NCBI GenBank assembly: GCA_009839775.1
Contig: VXOZ01000219.1
Span: forward strand, 1-5,183
Source: Chloroflexota bacterium
Lineage (GTDB): Bacteria > Chloroflexota > UBA11872 > VXOZ01
Length of the DNA stretch: 5,183 nucleotides
Direction of reading: 5' to 3'
In this document: one piece after another, positions 1 to 5,183 of the stretch
Position numbering within the stretch: the first letter of the stretch is position 1
How the letters are laid out: the number at the start of each line of letters is the position of its first letter
Position numbers and translations under genes: made by a program
The notes under the pieces: generated by a model
What the model was told of the DNA's origin: nothing
The model's input: the letters and a program-made list of their open reading frames with translations, nothing else
Databases searched by the model: none

Positions 1-142
1 GTTCCGGTAGTTCCGCCTTCGGCATTGCGGGTGGTTCCGGTACAGGAGGGGGCCCGTAAGTGTAAGTTTTCGTATACGTGCCACAGCCTACAATGAACGC
101 GGAACATACGAGGACAAAAACAAGTCGAAACACAGTACGCAT
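1..142 (-). CDS. Putative lipoprotein, N-terminal part (runs off left edge)
   Basis: Seen: an ATG at 142-140 opens a frame with no stop to the window edge, 47 codons. The start is fixed by AAGGAGG seven bases upstream. The protein begins with a short basic segment (MRTVFR), then a hydrophobic stretch (about residues 7-18), then the lipobox IVGC with Cys at residue 20. This is the pattern of a type II signal peptide: known biology predicts diacylglyceryl attachment at Cys20, cleavage before it, and anchoring on the outer face of the membrane. After the Cys comes a Thr/Tyr-rich patch and a proline-rich linker (YGPPPVPEPPAMP), typical of a flexible tether before a folded domain that lies outside the window. 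The gene is downstream of the ABC operon in the same direction, but a 561-base gap and its own promoter argue for separate transcription. The mature domain and function are unknown. Confidence 0.8.
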   Translation of the reverse strand, partial: MRTVFRLVFVLVCSAFIVGCGTYTKTYTYGPPPVPEPPAMPKAELPE

Positions 143-149
143 AAGGGTG

Positions 150-156
150 CCTCCTT
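150..156 (-). promoter_or_regulatory. Strong ribosome binding site of the lipoprotein gene
   Basis: AAGGAGG on the minus strand, a near-perfect match to the anti-Shine-Dalgarno sequence, seven bases before the ATG at 142-140. It decides the start of the partial lipoprotein gene and is the best ribosome binding site in the window. Confidence 0.85.
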
Positions 157-284
157 ACGACACACGATAGGTCAATACAGGGTTGCCACAAGCGTTTGCT
201 TACATATCTAGTCCCCCTTCCTCTTAGGCCTCTATTACTCTTGTCCTAGCAGAAAAATTAACCTGTATAATTTCAATTTTAAAG

Positions 285-313
285 ATTATAATCATCAGTT
301 ATAAATGAGTCAA
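285..313 (-). promoter_or_regulatory. Sigma70-type promoter for the lipoprotein gene
   Basis: On the minus strand, TTGACT (313-308, 5 of 6 to TTGACA) and TATAAT (290-285, 6 of 6) are separated by exactly 17 bases. Transcription would start near 278, giving a leader of roughly 135 bases before the lipoprotein ATG. The promoter lies in the most AT-rich part of the window. The TATAAT is half of the self-complementary ATTATAAT (285-292), but the plus strand lacks a matching -35, so activity toward the left is favoured. The elements are read directly; activity is inferred. Confidence 0.72.
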
Positions 314-339
314 GCGAATTCCCCCAGAATAGCAAATAT

Positions 340-370
340 ATTATAGTTTTGTTGCAATCACTCTTGGCAA
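340..370 (-). promoter_or_regulatory. Possible second, weaker promoter upstream
   Basis: On the minus strand, TTGCCA (370-365, 5 of 6) precedes TATAAT (345-340) with a 19-base spacer, longer than optimal. It would act in tandem with the better promoter at 285-313 toward the lipoprotein gene. The same AT-rich run could instead only help RNA polymerase bind the downstream promoter, although it lies rather far upstream for an UP element. Confidence 0.3.
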
Positions 371-587
371 CCACGAAGACAAAGTCTCGTCGTTACGTGG
401 ATTAATTGATCTGCGGCGCCGGTGTCCCAGGCAGATGTCGGGAGGCCAATTATCTTGCCCCGGTCGGCTGACGAGAATGATGTTCGGCAAATTGAGCGAG
501 CTTGCCACAACCCAGTAGGTGGGGCGCGGTTGCAAACCTATGCTACCGAGGGACGGAGGTGCACACTGCGGTCCACGCATTAATCGC

Positions 588-611
588 AGCGGTTGGGGCT
601 TGTCCCCCGCT
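588..611. repeat. GC-rich hairpin downstream of the ABC operon
   Basis: AGCGG (588-592) can pair with CCGCT (607-611), and an inner run of G (595-597) with C (604-606), leaving a TT bulge and a six-base loop. It lies about 95-115 bases past the stop of the second ABC gene. No T-run follows on the minus strand, so it is not a standard rho-independent terminator. It could protect the 3' end of the operon mRNA or be a small dispersed repeat. Confidence 0.4.
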
Positions 612-703
612 ATATGGCAGAGAATCGAGCATCAATTGAATCAGCGGGTAAGTGGCTGCGGCGAGCGTGCCGCATGGTGGCTCTCGTGACGCGAATTTGC
701 CGC

Positions 704-2578
704 CTATTGATACCAACTCGCTTGCATCGCGTAGAGCGTGGCGTAGCGGCCGTTTGCGGCCATAAGGTCTTGGTGGGAACCGTTTTCGATGATGGCGCCA
801 TCTTCGAGGACGAGGATGTTGTCCGCCATGCGCACGGTAGAGAAGCGGTGGGAGATGATGAGGGCGGTCTTGCCGGCGACCAACTCGCGGAAGCGTTGGA
901 AAAGATGGTATTCGGCTTCCGCGTCCAAAGCCGCCGTAGGCTCGTCCAGGATGACGAAGGCGGCATCGCGCATGAAGCCCCGCGCCAGTGCTACCTTCTG
1001 CCACTCGCCACCAGACAGTTCGACGCCGCCGGAGAAGCGCCGGGTAAGTTGGGTGTCATAGCCCTGCGCTAAGTTAGCGGCCACCTGGTCGGCTCCGGCC
1101 CACGCCGCCGCTTGCCGCATGCGCTCATCGCTCGTGTCTAGACCGCCTGCGCCTACCGAGATGTTTTCGCCCAGGCTCAAGGCAAACTGGGCAAAGTCCT
1201 GGTAGACCACGGCAATGCGCCGCCGCAGGCTCTCCAAGTCATAGGCATGCAAGGGCTTGCCGTTGAGCAGGATTTCTCCTGCCGTAGGATCATACATGCG
1301 GGTGAGCAGCTTGACGAGCGTGCTCTTGCCCGCGCCGTTCACGCCCACCAGTGCCGTCACCTTGCCCGCGGGCAGCGTTGCACAGACCTTGTGCAGGACA
1401 TCTGATTCGCCTTCTGGGTATTGGAACGTGACGTCTTGGAACGCAATGCCCTCTTGAAGGAGGTGAGGCGCGTCGAGGGCATCTGCAGCCGGGGCGAGTG
1501 CAATGTGTGGCCGGCTGCGGTCGAGGAAGCTGAAGATGGTGTCCAGCCGCAGCGTCATTTCATAGAGCCTCCCCACCCACTGGCCGATGTACTTGAGCGC
1601 CGTTTCGGATTGAGTGATGGCCCCAAGATAGAGGGCGATGTCGCCCACGGTCAGATGTCCGGCGCCGGCTTGGGCTGCCACGTACCAGAAACCGCCGCCC
1701 AGGGCCAGGGCATAGAGAGCGCCAAAGAACCCGTTGCTGCGCAGGTGGATCAAGCGCACCCGGTCAAGCTCACGGAGCGCCTGTATGCGCCGTTCCTCGA
1801 AGCGCTGCAGAAAGAAGTCACCTAGGCCAAAAACACGCACTTCCTTGGCCGGCTGTGGCTCAGTGGTGACTTGTGTGTAGTACTCCATCTCCCGGGCGGC
1901 ACGAGACTGCTTTGCAATAACCGTTTGGCGGTTCTTTGCCATGCGCCGCTCGCTAATTAGGTAGGGCACGGTTGCGAGCATGAGGACGAGCGGGATGAAC
2001 GGGTGCAGCCGTGCGAGGAGGAAGAGCAGACCGGCCAACGTGAGGGCGGGGCGCAAGCCGCTCTGCAGAAAGGTCGGCAGCCGCGGCACGATGTAGCTAC
2101 CAAACTGGACAACGGCGAGATTATCTTGGAACGACGGACGCTCGACTTGGTAGAGATCTATCAAGCGCCCGCCTGCCGCCATGAGCCGACGGTCGAATGC
2201 CCCCACTGCCCGGTCTTCCAGCCAAGCGGTAAGCACTTCTTGTACAGGCTCCAGGGCTGTTTGCAATCCCATCGTCAGCGCGTAGAGTGCGGCGGTGAGC
2301 AGGATAACAGAGAGCGCAATTGCTGCGCCGCCCACTACCAGCGCGAGTTGGTCCAACAGTATTTTGCCGAGCCACACCTGTGCCACTGGCATGGCTGAGG
2401 TCAGTACCGCCAGCGCTACGTAGATCGTCGCCACGGCCGGGGCTGGGGCCAAGCCCATATAAAGTCCACGCGTAAGGAGAACAACGGTGGGCCACACGTC
2501 CCGGAGTTGCTTGCGGACCCTCACCCGCTGGGAGAGGGAAAAGAAGGCATCCCAGAGTTGTCCTAATAGTGTGTTCAC
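704..2578 (-). CDS. ABC exporter half-transporter, second subunit (membrane domain fused to ATPase)
   Basis: Seen: 624 residues. The N-terminal region is hydrophobic, with likely membrane segments near residues 48-68, 83-107, 172-209 and 283-303. The C-terminal ATPase domain has an A-loop Tyr387, Walker A GVNGAGKS (412-419), Q-loop Gln460 in YQDF, signature LSGGE (521-525), Walker B FVILDE (541-546) with the catalytic Glu546, D-loop ALD (550-552) and switch His577. From family knowledge, this is a type IV (ABCB/MsbA-like) exporter half, which must dimerise. The start is GTG at 2578, overlapping the partner's TGA and preceded by GGGAGG. A cytoplasmic segment reading AKEVRVFGLGDFFLQRF (about 244-260) matches a similar stretch in the partner. 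About 40 mostly polar or basic residues precede the first clear membrane segment. Inferred: forms a heterodimer with the upstream subunit in the cytoplasmic membrane. The substrate (peptide, lipid or drug) is not shown by the sequence. Confidence 0.93.
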   Translation of the reverse strand: MNTLLGQLWDAFFSLSQRVRVRKQLRDVWPTVVLLTRGLYMGLAPAPAVATIYVALAVLTSAMPVAQVWLGKILLDQLALVVGGAAIALSVILLTAALYALTMGLQTALEPVQEVLTAWLEDRAVGAFDRRLMAAGGRLIDLYQVERPSFQDNLAVVQFGSYIVPRLPTFLQSGLRPALTLAGLLFLLARLHPFIPLVLMLATVPYLISERRMAKNRQTVIAKQSRAAREMEYYTQVTTEPQPAKEVRVFGLGDFFLQRFEERRIQALRELDRVRLIHLRSNGFFGALYALALGGGFWYVAAQAGAGHLTVGDIALYLGAITQSETALKYIGQWVGRLYEMTLRLDTIFSFLDRSRPHIALAPAADALDAPHLLQEGIAFQDVTFQYPEGESDVLHKVCATLPAGKVTALVGVNGAGKSTLVKLLTRMYDPTAGEILLNGKPLHAYDLESLRRRIAVVYQDFAQFALSLGENISVGAGGLDTSDERMRQAAAWAGADQVAANLAQGYDTQLTRRFSGGVELSGGEWQKVALARGFMRDAAFVILDEPTAALDAEAEYHLFQRFRELVAGKTALIISHRFSTVRMADNILVLEDGAIIENGSHQDLMAANGRYATLYAMQASWYQ

Positions 2579-4410
2579 GCTTCGCCTCCCTTTTGGCTCG
2601 CATCCGCATACTGCGCAGCCTGCAAGCGGTAGAGGTGAGCGTACTCACCGTCCTGCGCCATCAGCGCATCGTGAGCGCCAGCTTCAGTTATGCGCCCATC
2701 AGCCAGATATAGGATGTGATCGGCCATGCGCACCGTGGAGAAACGATGGCTGATAAGAACGGTGATTTTACCCCGTGTTAGCGCGTGGAAGCGCTGGTAC
2801 ACCGCGTACTCAGTCTCCACGTCCAGGGCAGCCGTGGGTTCATCGAGAACGATCAAGGGGGCGTCGCGCATGAAGCCGCGCGCGAGCGCGAGTTTCTGCC
2901 ACTCACCGCCTGAGAGTTCACGTCCGCCGAACTGGCGGCCCAACTGGGTACTAAGACCGTCCGGCAACCTGTCGATGACCTCGTCTGCGCCAGATTGAGC
3001 CGCGGCGGCCGCAATACGCTCTCTGTCATTCAGCATCTCCACCCCACCCAGCCCAACGTTTTCGCCAGCCGTCAGCTCGTATTGAACAAAGTCCTGGAAG
3101 ATCACGCCCATTTCGCGGCGTAGGTCGGCCAGGGCGTACTCACGAAGGTCGACACCATCCAGCAGGATTCTGCCGCCGGTAGGATCGTAGAACCTAAGCA
3201 ACAACTTGATGATCGTGGTCTTGCCGGCCCCGTTGTGCCCCACGAGCGCCGCGGACTCACCGGGCTTGAGGCAGAACGAGACATCGTTTAGCACCGGGGT
3301 GTCGCTGCCGGGGTAAGCGAAACGGACGTGCTCGAAGACAATCCCTTGTCGGATGGGGCGGGGTACCGGTTGGGGCCGGCTTGGCAGCGGTAGGTCTGGC
3401 GGCGCTTCCAGAGCACGCTGGAGAGCGCGCAGTGAGCCAAAGTTAATCGGGAGAAACCCCAAGTCGAACCCGATGGAAAGTAGCTGCGCGTGGAGTAGCG
3501 CAGCCGCGCCCCCGTAGAGTACGAACGCGCCGAGCGTCTCCTCACCTTGAAAGATGTGCCAAGCCAACCAGACCCAGAGGCCGCCGACGGCCAGCGCCGC
3601 GAGCAGGCTGGCCGAGGTGACCCGCGGTGCCATCGAGCGGCGCACGTGGTCCAGCTCCGACATGATGCCGCTAAAGGTAGTGTCATACCGCTGCTCGAAG
3701 AACTGTCCCAGCCCATAGAGACGCACATCCTTGGCGGTAACCGGCGTGAGCATGACCTCCCGGTTGTATTCTAACCGGCGTGTCTCCGAGGTCTGCACGT
3801 AGAGGTGGCTGCCCATACGGTCGCCAAAATCCCACCGCTGTGCGAGGGCGGGCAACGTGAGGAGCACGAGCGCCAACGGCACGAGAGGATGAAGCGCTGC
3901 CAACACCAGCGCTGTCCCAGTGGCTGTGAACAAGGCAAGCGCTGCCCGCGCGCCATAGCTCATGATATACATGCCACCGCCTTCCACGTACCAGCGGGCA
4001 CGTCTCAGGTCATCGGCAACCTGGGGGTCCTCGAACCGCGCCAGACCCTGCCAGCGATTGGCAGCGCGGATAAGTTCACCGGCGAGAAAGCCCGTGATGC
4101 GGTCACCGGTCATAGTCTGCAGCGTGGCGGAGAGGGGCTGCAGGAACTGGGCAACCGCTACTGCCCCGGCGGCAAGCCCGATCCAAGCAGCGAGGGGAAG
4201 CATACGCACCAGGCTTGGAACTTGGGGAATCAAACCGAGGTCAAGGCTGAGGCGGTCCACCAAAGCCTGCGAAAACCAGAGTTGCAGAGGTGGCAGCACT
4301 GCCTGCGCGACCAAGAGCAACAGGGTAGAGCCGACCAATACCGGTTGCGCCAACCATGCCAGCCGCAGGGCCAGACGGCACAGACGCAGCGTCTCCGGTG
4401 CCCGCCGCAA
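2575..4410 (-). CDS. ABC exporter half-transporter, first subunit (membrane domain fused to ATPase)
   Basis: Seen: 611 residues from a TTG at 4410. Likely membrane segments lie near residues 20-45, 70-92, 152-192 (two), 265-287 and 294-315. The ATPase domain has A-loop Tyr366, Walker A GHNGAGKT (391-398), Q-loop Gln439 in FQDF, signature LSGGE (499-503), Walker B LIVLDE (519-524) with Glu524, D-loop ALD (528-530) and His555. All catalytic motifs are intact. From family knowledge this is a type IV exporter half. The frame opens after TGA at 4461-4459, and TTG 4410 is the first usual start codon in it, with only a weak AGG six bases before, so the exact start is uncertain. The ATPase half closely resembles its neighbour (shared LSGGEWQK, ALARGFMRDA and SHRFSTVRMAD), indicating ancient duplication. 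Inferred: first gene of a two-gene operon encoding a heterodimeric exporter; substrate unknown. Confidence 0.92.
   Translation of the reverse strand: MRRAPETLRLCRLALRLAWLAQPVLVGSTLLLLVAQAVLPPLQLWFSQALVDRLSLDLGLIPQVPSLVRMLPLAAWIGLAAGAVAVAQFLQPLSATLQTMTGDRITGFLAGELIRAANRWQGLARFEDPQVADDLRRARWYVEGGGMYIMSYGARAALALFTATGTALVLAALHPLVPLALVLLTLPALAQRWDFGDRMGSHLYVQTSETRRLEYNREVMLTPVTAKDVRLYGLGQFFEQRYDTTFSGIMSELDHVRRSMAPRVTSASLLAALAVGGLWVWLAWHIFQGEETLGAFVLYGGAAALLHAQLLSIGFDLGFLPINFGSLRALQRALEAPPDLPLPSRPQPVPRPIRQGIVFEHVRFAYPGSDTPVLNDVSFCLKPGESAALVGHNGAGKTTIIKLLLRFYDPTGGRILLDGVDLREYALADLRREMGVIFQDFVQYELTAGENVGLGGVEMLNDRERIAAAAAQSGADEVIDRLPDGLSTQLGRQFGGRELSGGEWQKLALARGFMRDAPLIVLDEPTAALDVETEYAVYQRFHALTRGKITVLISHRFSTVRMADHILYLADGRITEAGAHDALMAQDGEYAHLYRLQAAQYADASQKGGEA
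2585..2590 (-). promoter_or_regulatory. Ribosome binding site for the second ABC gene, inside the first
   Basis: GGGAGG lies within the last codons of the upstream ABC gene, six bases before the GTG at 2578. With the GTGA stop/start overlap it supports GTG as the real start and suggests translational coupling, so that the two subunits are made in matched amounts. Confidence 0.75.
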
Positions 4411-4523
4411 GAAGAGCCTGTCACGAGGGGTATGCGTATCTATAGACGTGCCTTCCGATCACGGGACACAGTGGTGCCTGGATGTCAAAGTACTGCAATC
4501 ACCCTGTATCCCAAAACATTGAT

Positions 4524-4532
4524 TTTATCACA
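4524..4532 (-). promoter_or_regulatory. Possible extended -10 element for the ABC operon
   Basis: On the minus strand, TG (4532-4531), one base, then GATAAA (4529-4524, 4 of 6 to TATAAT) resembles an extended -10 promoter. No good -35 lies at the right distance. Initiation near 4517 would give a leader of about 107 bases before the TTG start. It is the best candidate I found in front of the operon, but weak. Confidence 0.22.
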
Positions 4533-4584
4533 GGCTCAGTGATGGCGAAGGCGTTGGGCGCGAGGGAAAGGAGCAATGTGCTGA

Positions 4585-4808
4585 CTAGAGGTAATCCCGC
4601 CTATGCGCTTGAGGCAGCGCAAAAGCGACTGCGGGATCTGGCGTTGTTTCGGTACGGATGGGCAGTTCGCTCAAGGCGTCGAGGTACGCCGTTCTGCGAC
4701 AAGGAACACATTGCACACTTCCAGGCGCCAAAGCTGAGGCATAAACGCGCCATTTTCCGCAGCCGCGCGAGTGCTGGCTTCGTCAAAGACGCTGCATCGG
4801 CTCATGGC
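4585..4808 (-). pseudogene. Decayed PIN-domain ribonuclease gene (VapC-like toxin remnant)
   Basis: Seen: minus-strand translation gives FDEAS, then PQLWRLEVCNVFLVAERR, ending at a stop (4673-4671) in that frame. From 4686 a second frame continues with YLDALSELPIRTETTPDP and ALPQAHRRDYL to TAG at 4587-4585. Both pieces look, from memory, like consecutive parts of the VapC PIN domain, where a hydrophobic LW-LEV-N-L segment precedes AERR and later a LP(I/V)R-T(D/E) strand. Family knowledge: VapC toxins are metal-dependent RNases cleaving tRNA or rRNA, using three or four acidic residues. The Glu of LEV remains. The N-terminal Asp is missing, and the later Asp helix is cut to RDYL. The gap between AERR and YLD is about ten residues shorter than usual, consistent with a frameshifting deletion. 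No antitoxin gene is visible. Almost certainly inactive; the family call rests on pattern memory. Confidence 0.6.
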
Positions 4809-4843
4809 TCGTTTCCGTCCCTTAGAAGGTATGTGAAAGGGTG

Positions 4844-4878
4844 TCCGCTCGTCCTTTGAGAGGCTCAGCACAAATGGA
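4844..4878. repeat. Imperfect palindromic repeat, unit A
   Basis: A 35-base imperfect palindrome. Left arm CCGCTCGTCCT (4845-4855) faces right arm AGCACAAATGG (4867-4877 region), with core TTGAGAGGCTC between. On the minus strand it translates in one frame to FVLSLSKDER, a string I remember from many conceptual translations of intergenic DNA, which marks a widespread dispersed repeat. It aligns without gaps to the palindrome at 4910-4960 (24 of 35 bases) once a 16-base insertion there is removed. Confidence 0.65.
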
Positions 4879-4901
4879 TCGAAAGAAGGATTCTGTAGAA
4901 T

Positions 4902-4968
4902 GTCACGTATCCGTTCATGGTTCGACAAGGGCTTCGCGAAGCCCACTCACCATGAACGGATACGTGAC
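4902..4968. repeat. Long perfect-stem palindrome with nested hairpin, unit B
   Basis: Arms 4902-4921 and 4949-4968 are perfect 20-base reverse complements. Between them lies a second perfect palindrome, GGGCTTCGCGAAGCCC (4929-4944), giving a cruciform-like hairpin in a hairpin. The inner part 4910-4960 is the same kind of unit as 4844-4878, with 16 extra bases (4930-4945) at its centre. No T-run follows on either strand, so a classic terminator is unlikely, though such a stem could slow polymerase or protect mRNA ends from either side. The best reading is a dispersed palindromic repeat (REP- or MITE-like). Confidence 0.8.
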
Positions 4969-5073
4969 TGAGAACTTTGCACACACCCTCTAAGCGGAGG
5001 ATTGTCCGAATCTGTCTTGGTGTAGCAATGCCCGCTTACCTGATGGGGTATGCATACAGCAGCTCAGGCAGCG

Positions 5074-5183
5074 CTATTGATAGACGTAGCTGCGCAGCCA
5101 GTTCGTGGCTTGCTGGATGGCTTGCTCAATCGTCACTTCTTCGCGAGCGAGCGGAAACGTAACATTGTGGTGAAGCCATTGAT
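5074..5183 (-). CDS. C-terminal end of an unidentified protein (runs off right edge)
   Basis: Seen: a minus-strand frame from the window edge gives 35 residues to TAG at 5076-5074. The residues read as real protein: a short polar/aromatic start (QWLHHNVTFPL), then an amphipathic helix EEVTIEQAIQQATNWLRSY, ending in VYQ. The other two minus frames hit stops quickly. The pattern of a loop, then T-x-E-x-A and a helix near the end, recalls the C-terminus of ABC-type extracellular solute-binding proteins, where a T/S-P/V-EEA helix closes the chain. Thirty-five residues are too few to be sure. It lies in the same direction as the ABC operon, over 650 bases upstream of it and beyond the repeats and the toxin remnant, so shared transcription is doubtful. 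Confidence 0.55.
   Translation of the reverse strand, partial: QWLHHNVTFPLAREEVTIEQAIQQATNWLRSYVYQ

Larger units (their letters stand above)
143..703. other. Intergenic spacer between ABC operon and lipoprotein gene
   Basis: This 561-base spacer holds the lipoprotein ribosome binding site and leader, the promoter elements at 285-370, an AT-rich island (about 240-355) and a hairpin at 588-611. The remaining sequence, about 371-703, has a GC level closer to the coding DNA but no open frame with a recognisable domain. A minus-strand open frame at 341-580 has low-complexity, arginine-rich composition, no ribosome binding site and no family I recognise. An imperfect hairpin at 373-390 (ACGAAGAC, loop AAA, then GTCTCGT) has no T-run after it on either strand. 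No intrinsic terminator is visible for the ABC operon. Confidence 0.6.

Noticed and set aside
241..271. Plus-strand promoter TTGTCC to TATAAT
   Set aside because: The 19-base spacer and 4-of-6 -35 are weak, and no plus-strand gene lies downstream.
341..580. Minus-strand open frame of 79 codons in the spacer
   Set aside because: No ribosome binding site, no recognisable domain, and it ends inside the AT-rich promoter island; kept only as a note on the spacer.
543..1004. Minus-strand open frame of 153 codons overlapping the end of the second ABC gene
   Set aside because: It overlaps the conserved ATPase domain in another frame, and its Arg/Pro/His-rich composition is that of a shadow frame.
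4460..4488. TTGACA on the minus strand (4488-4483) as a -35 for the ABC operon
   Set aside because: At 16-19 bases downstream there is only GC-rich sequence (CCCGTG and shifts) with no -10 match; the nearest TATAGA is about 38 bases away.
3805..4542. Plus-strand open frame of 245 codons
   Set aside because: It is antisense to the first ABC subunit, rich in Gln, Arg and His as expected from reverse reading of GC-rich code, and shows no domain.
4482..4859. Plus-strand open frame of 125 codons starting MSKYCNHPV
   Set aside because: It lies antisense to the PIN-domain remnant, has no ribosome binding site I can see, a basic low-information composition, and ends inside palindrome A.
4671..4946. 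Minus-strand open frame of 91 codons as an intact gene
   Set aside because: Its first half is translated palindromic repeat DNA (FVLSLSKDE) and its second half is the broken PIN remnant, so it is a chance join and not a real protein.
4902..4968. Long stem as an intrinsic terminator
   Set aside because: No run of T follows on either strand, and the structure matches a dispersed repeat better.
5048..5057. GTATGCATAC palindrome as an operator site
   Set aside because: A single ten-base palindrome just downstream of a stop codon, with no promoter beside it and no second copy, is not enough evidence.

Overview
The window is a bacterial chromosomal stretch. It has GC-rich coding DNA on the minus strand, one markedly AT-rich intergenic island near 240-355, and small decayed or repeat-rich spacers. 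Two large ABC half-transporters of a type I associate (from memory) with Chloroflexota and Actinobacteria, a VapC-type remnant and short dispersed palindromes suggest an environmental bacterium, perhaps Chloroflexota. That placement is a weak guess; no rRNA or marker gene is present to test it.

Layout, left to right; every gene I can support is on the minus strand. At 1-142 is the start of a lipoprotein gene that runs off the left edge. It has a strong Shine-Dalgarno sequence and, about 140 bases upstream, a near-consensus sigma70 promoter (TTGACT, 17 bp, TATAAT). The spacer at 143-703 holds this promoter, a long leader, a GC-rich hairpin and no gene I recognise. Positions 704-4410 hold a two-gene operon encoding a putative heterodimeric ABC exporter. 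The 611-residue subunit (2575-4410) comes first, and its stop overlaps the GTG start of the 624-residue subunit (704-2578) in a GTGA junction. Both subunits have an N-terminal membrane domain and a C-terminal ATPase domain with complete motifs. The exported substrate cannot be read from the window.

Upstream of the operon, 4585-4808 is a broken PIN-domain (VapC-like toxin) gene. It has lost its start, carries an internal frameshift and stops early. Two related imperfect palindromes follow at 4844-4878 and 4902-4968. The second carries a nested 16-base palindrome inside its loop. At the right edge, 5074-5183 is the C-terminal end of another minus-strand protein, possibly a solute-binding protein but not securely identified.

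The two ABC genes very probably act together as one transporter. The lipoprotein has its own promoter and need not be part of that system. I see no clear undescribed multi-gene system. The most unusual structure is the palindrome pair with its nested insertion beside the decayed toxin gene.
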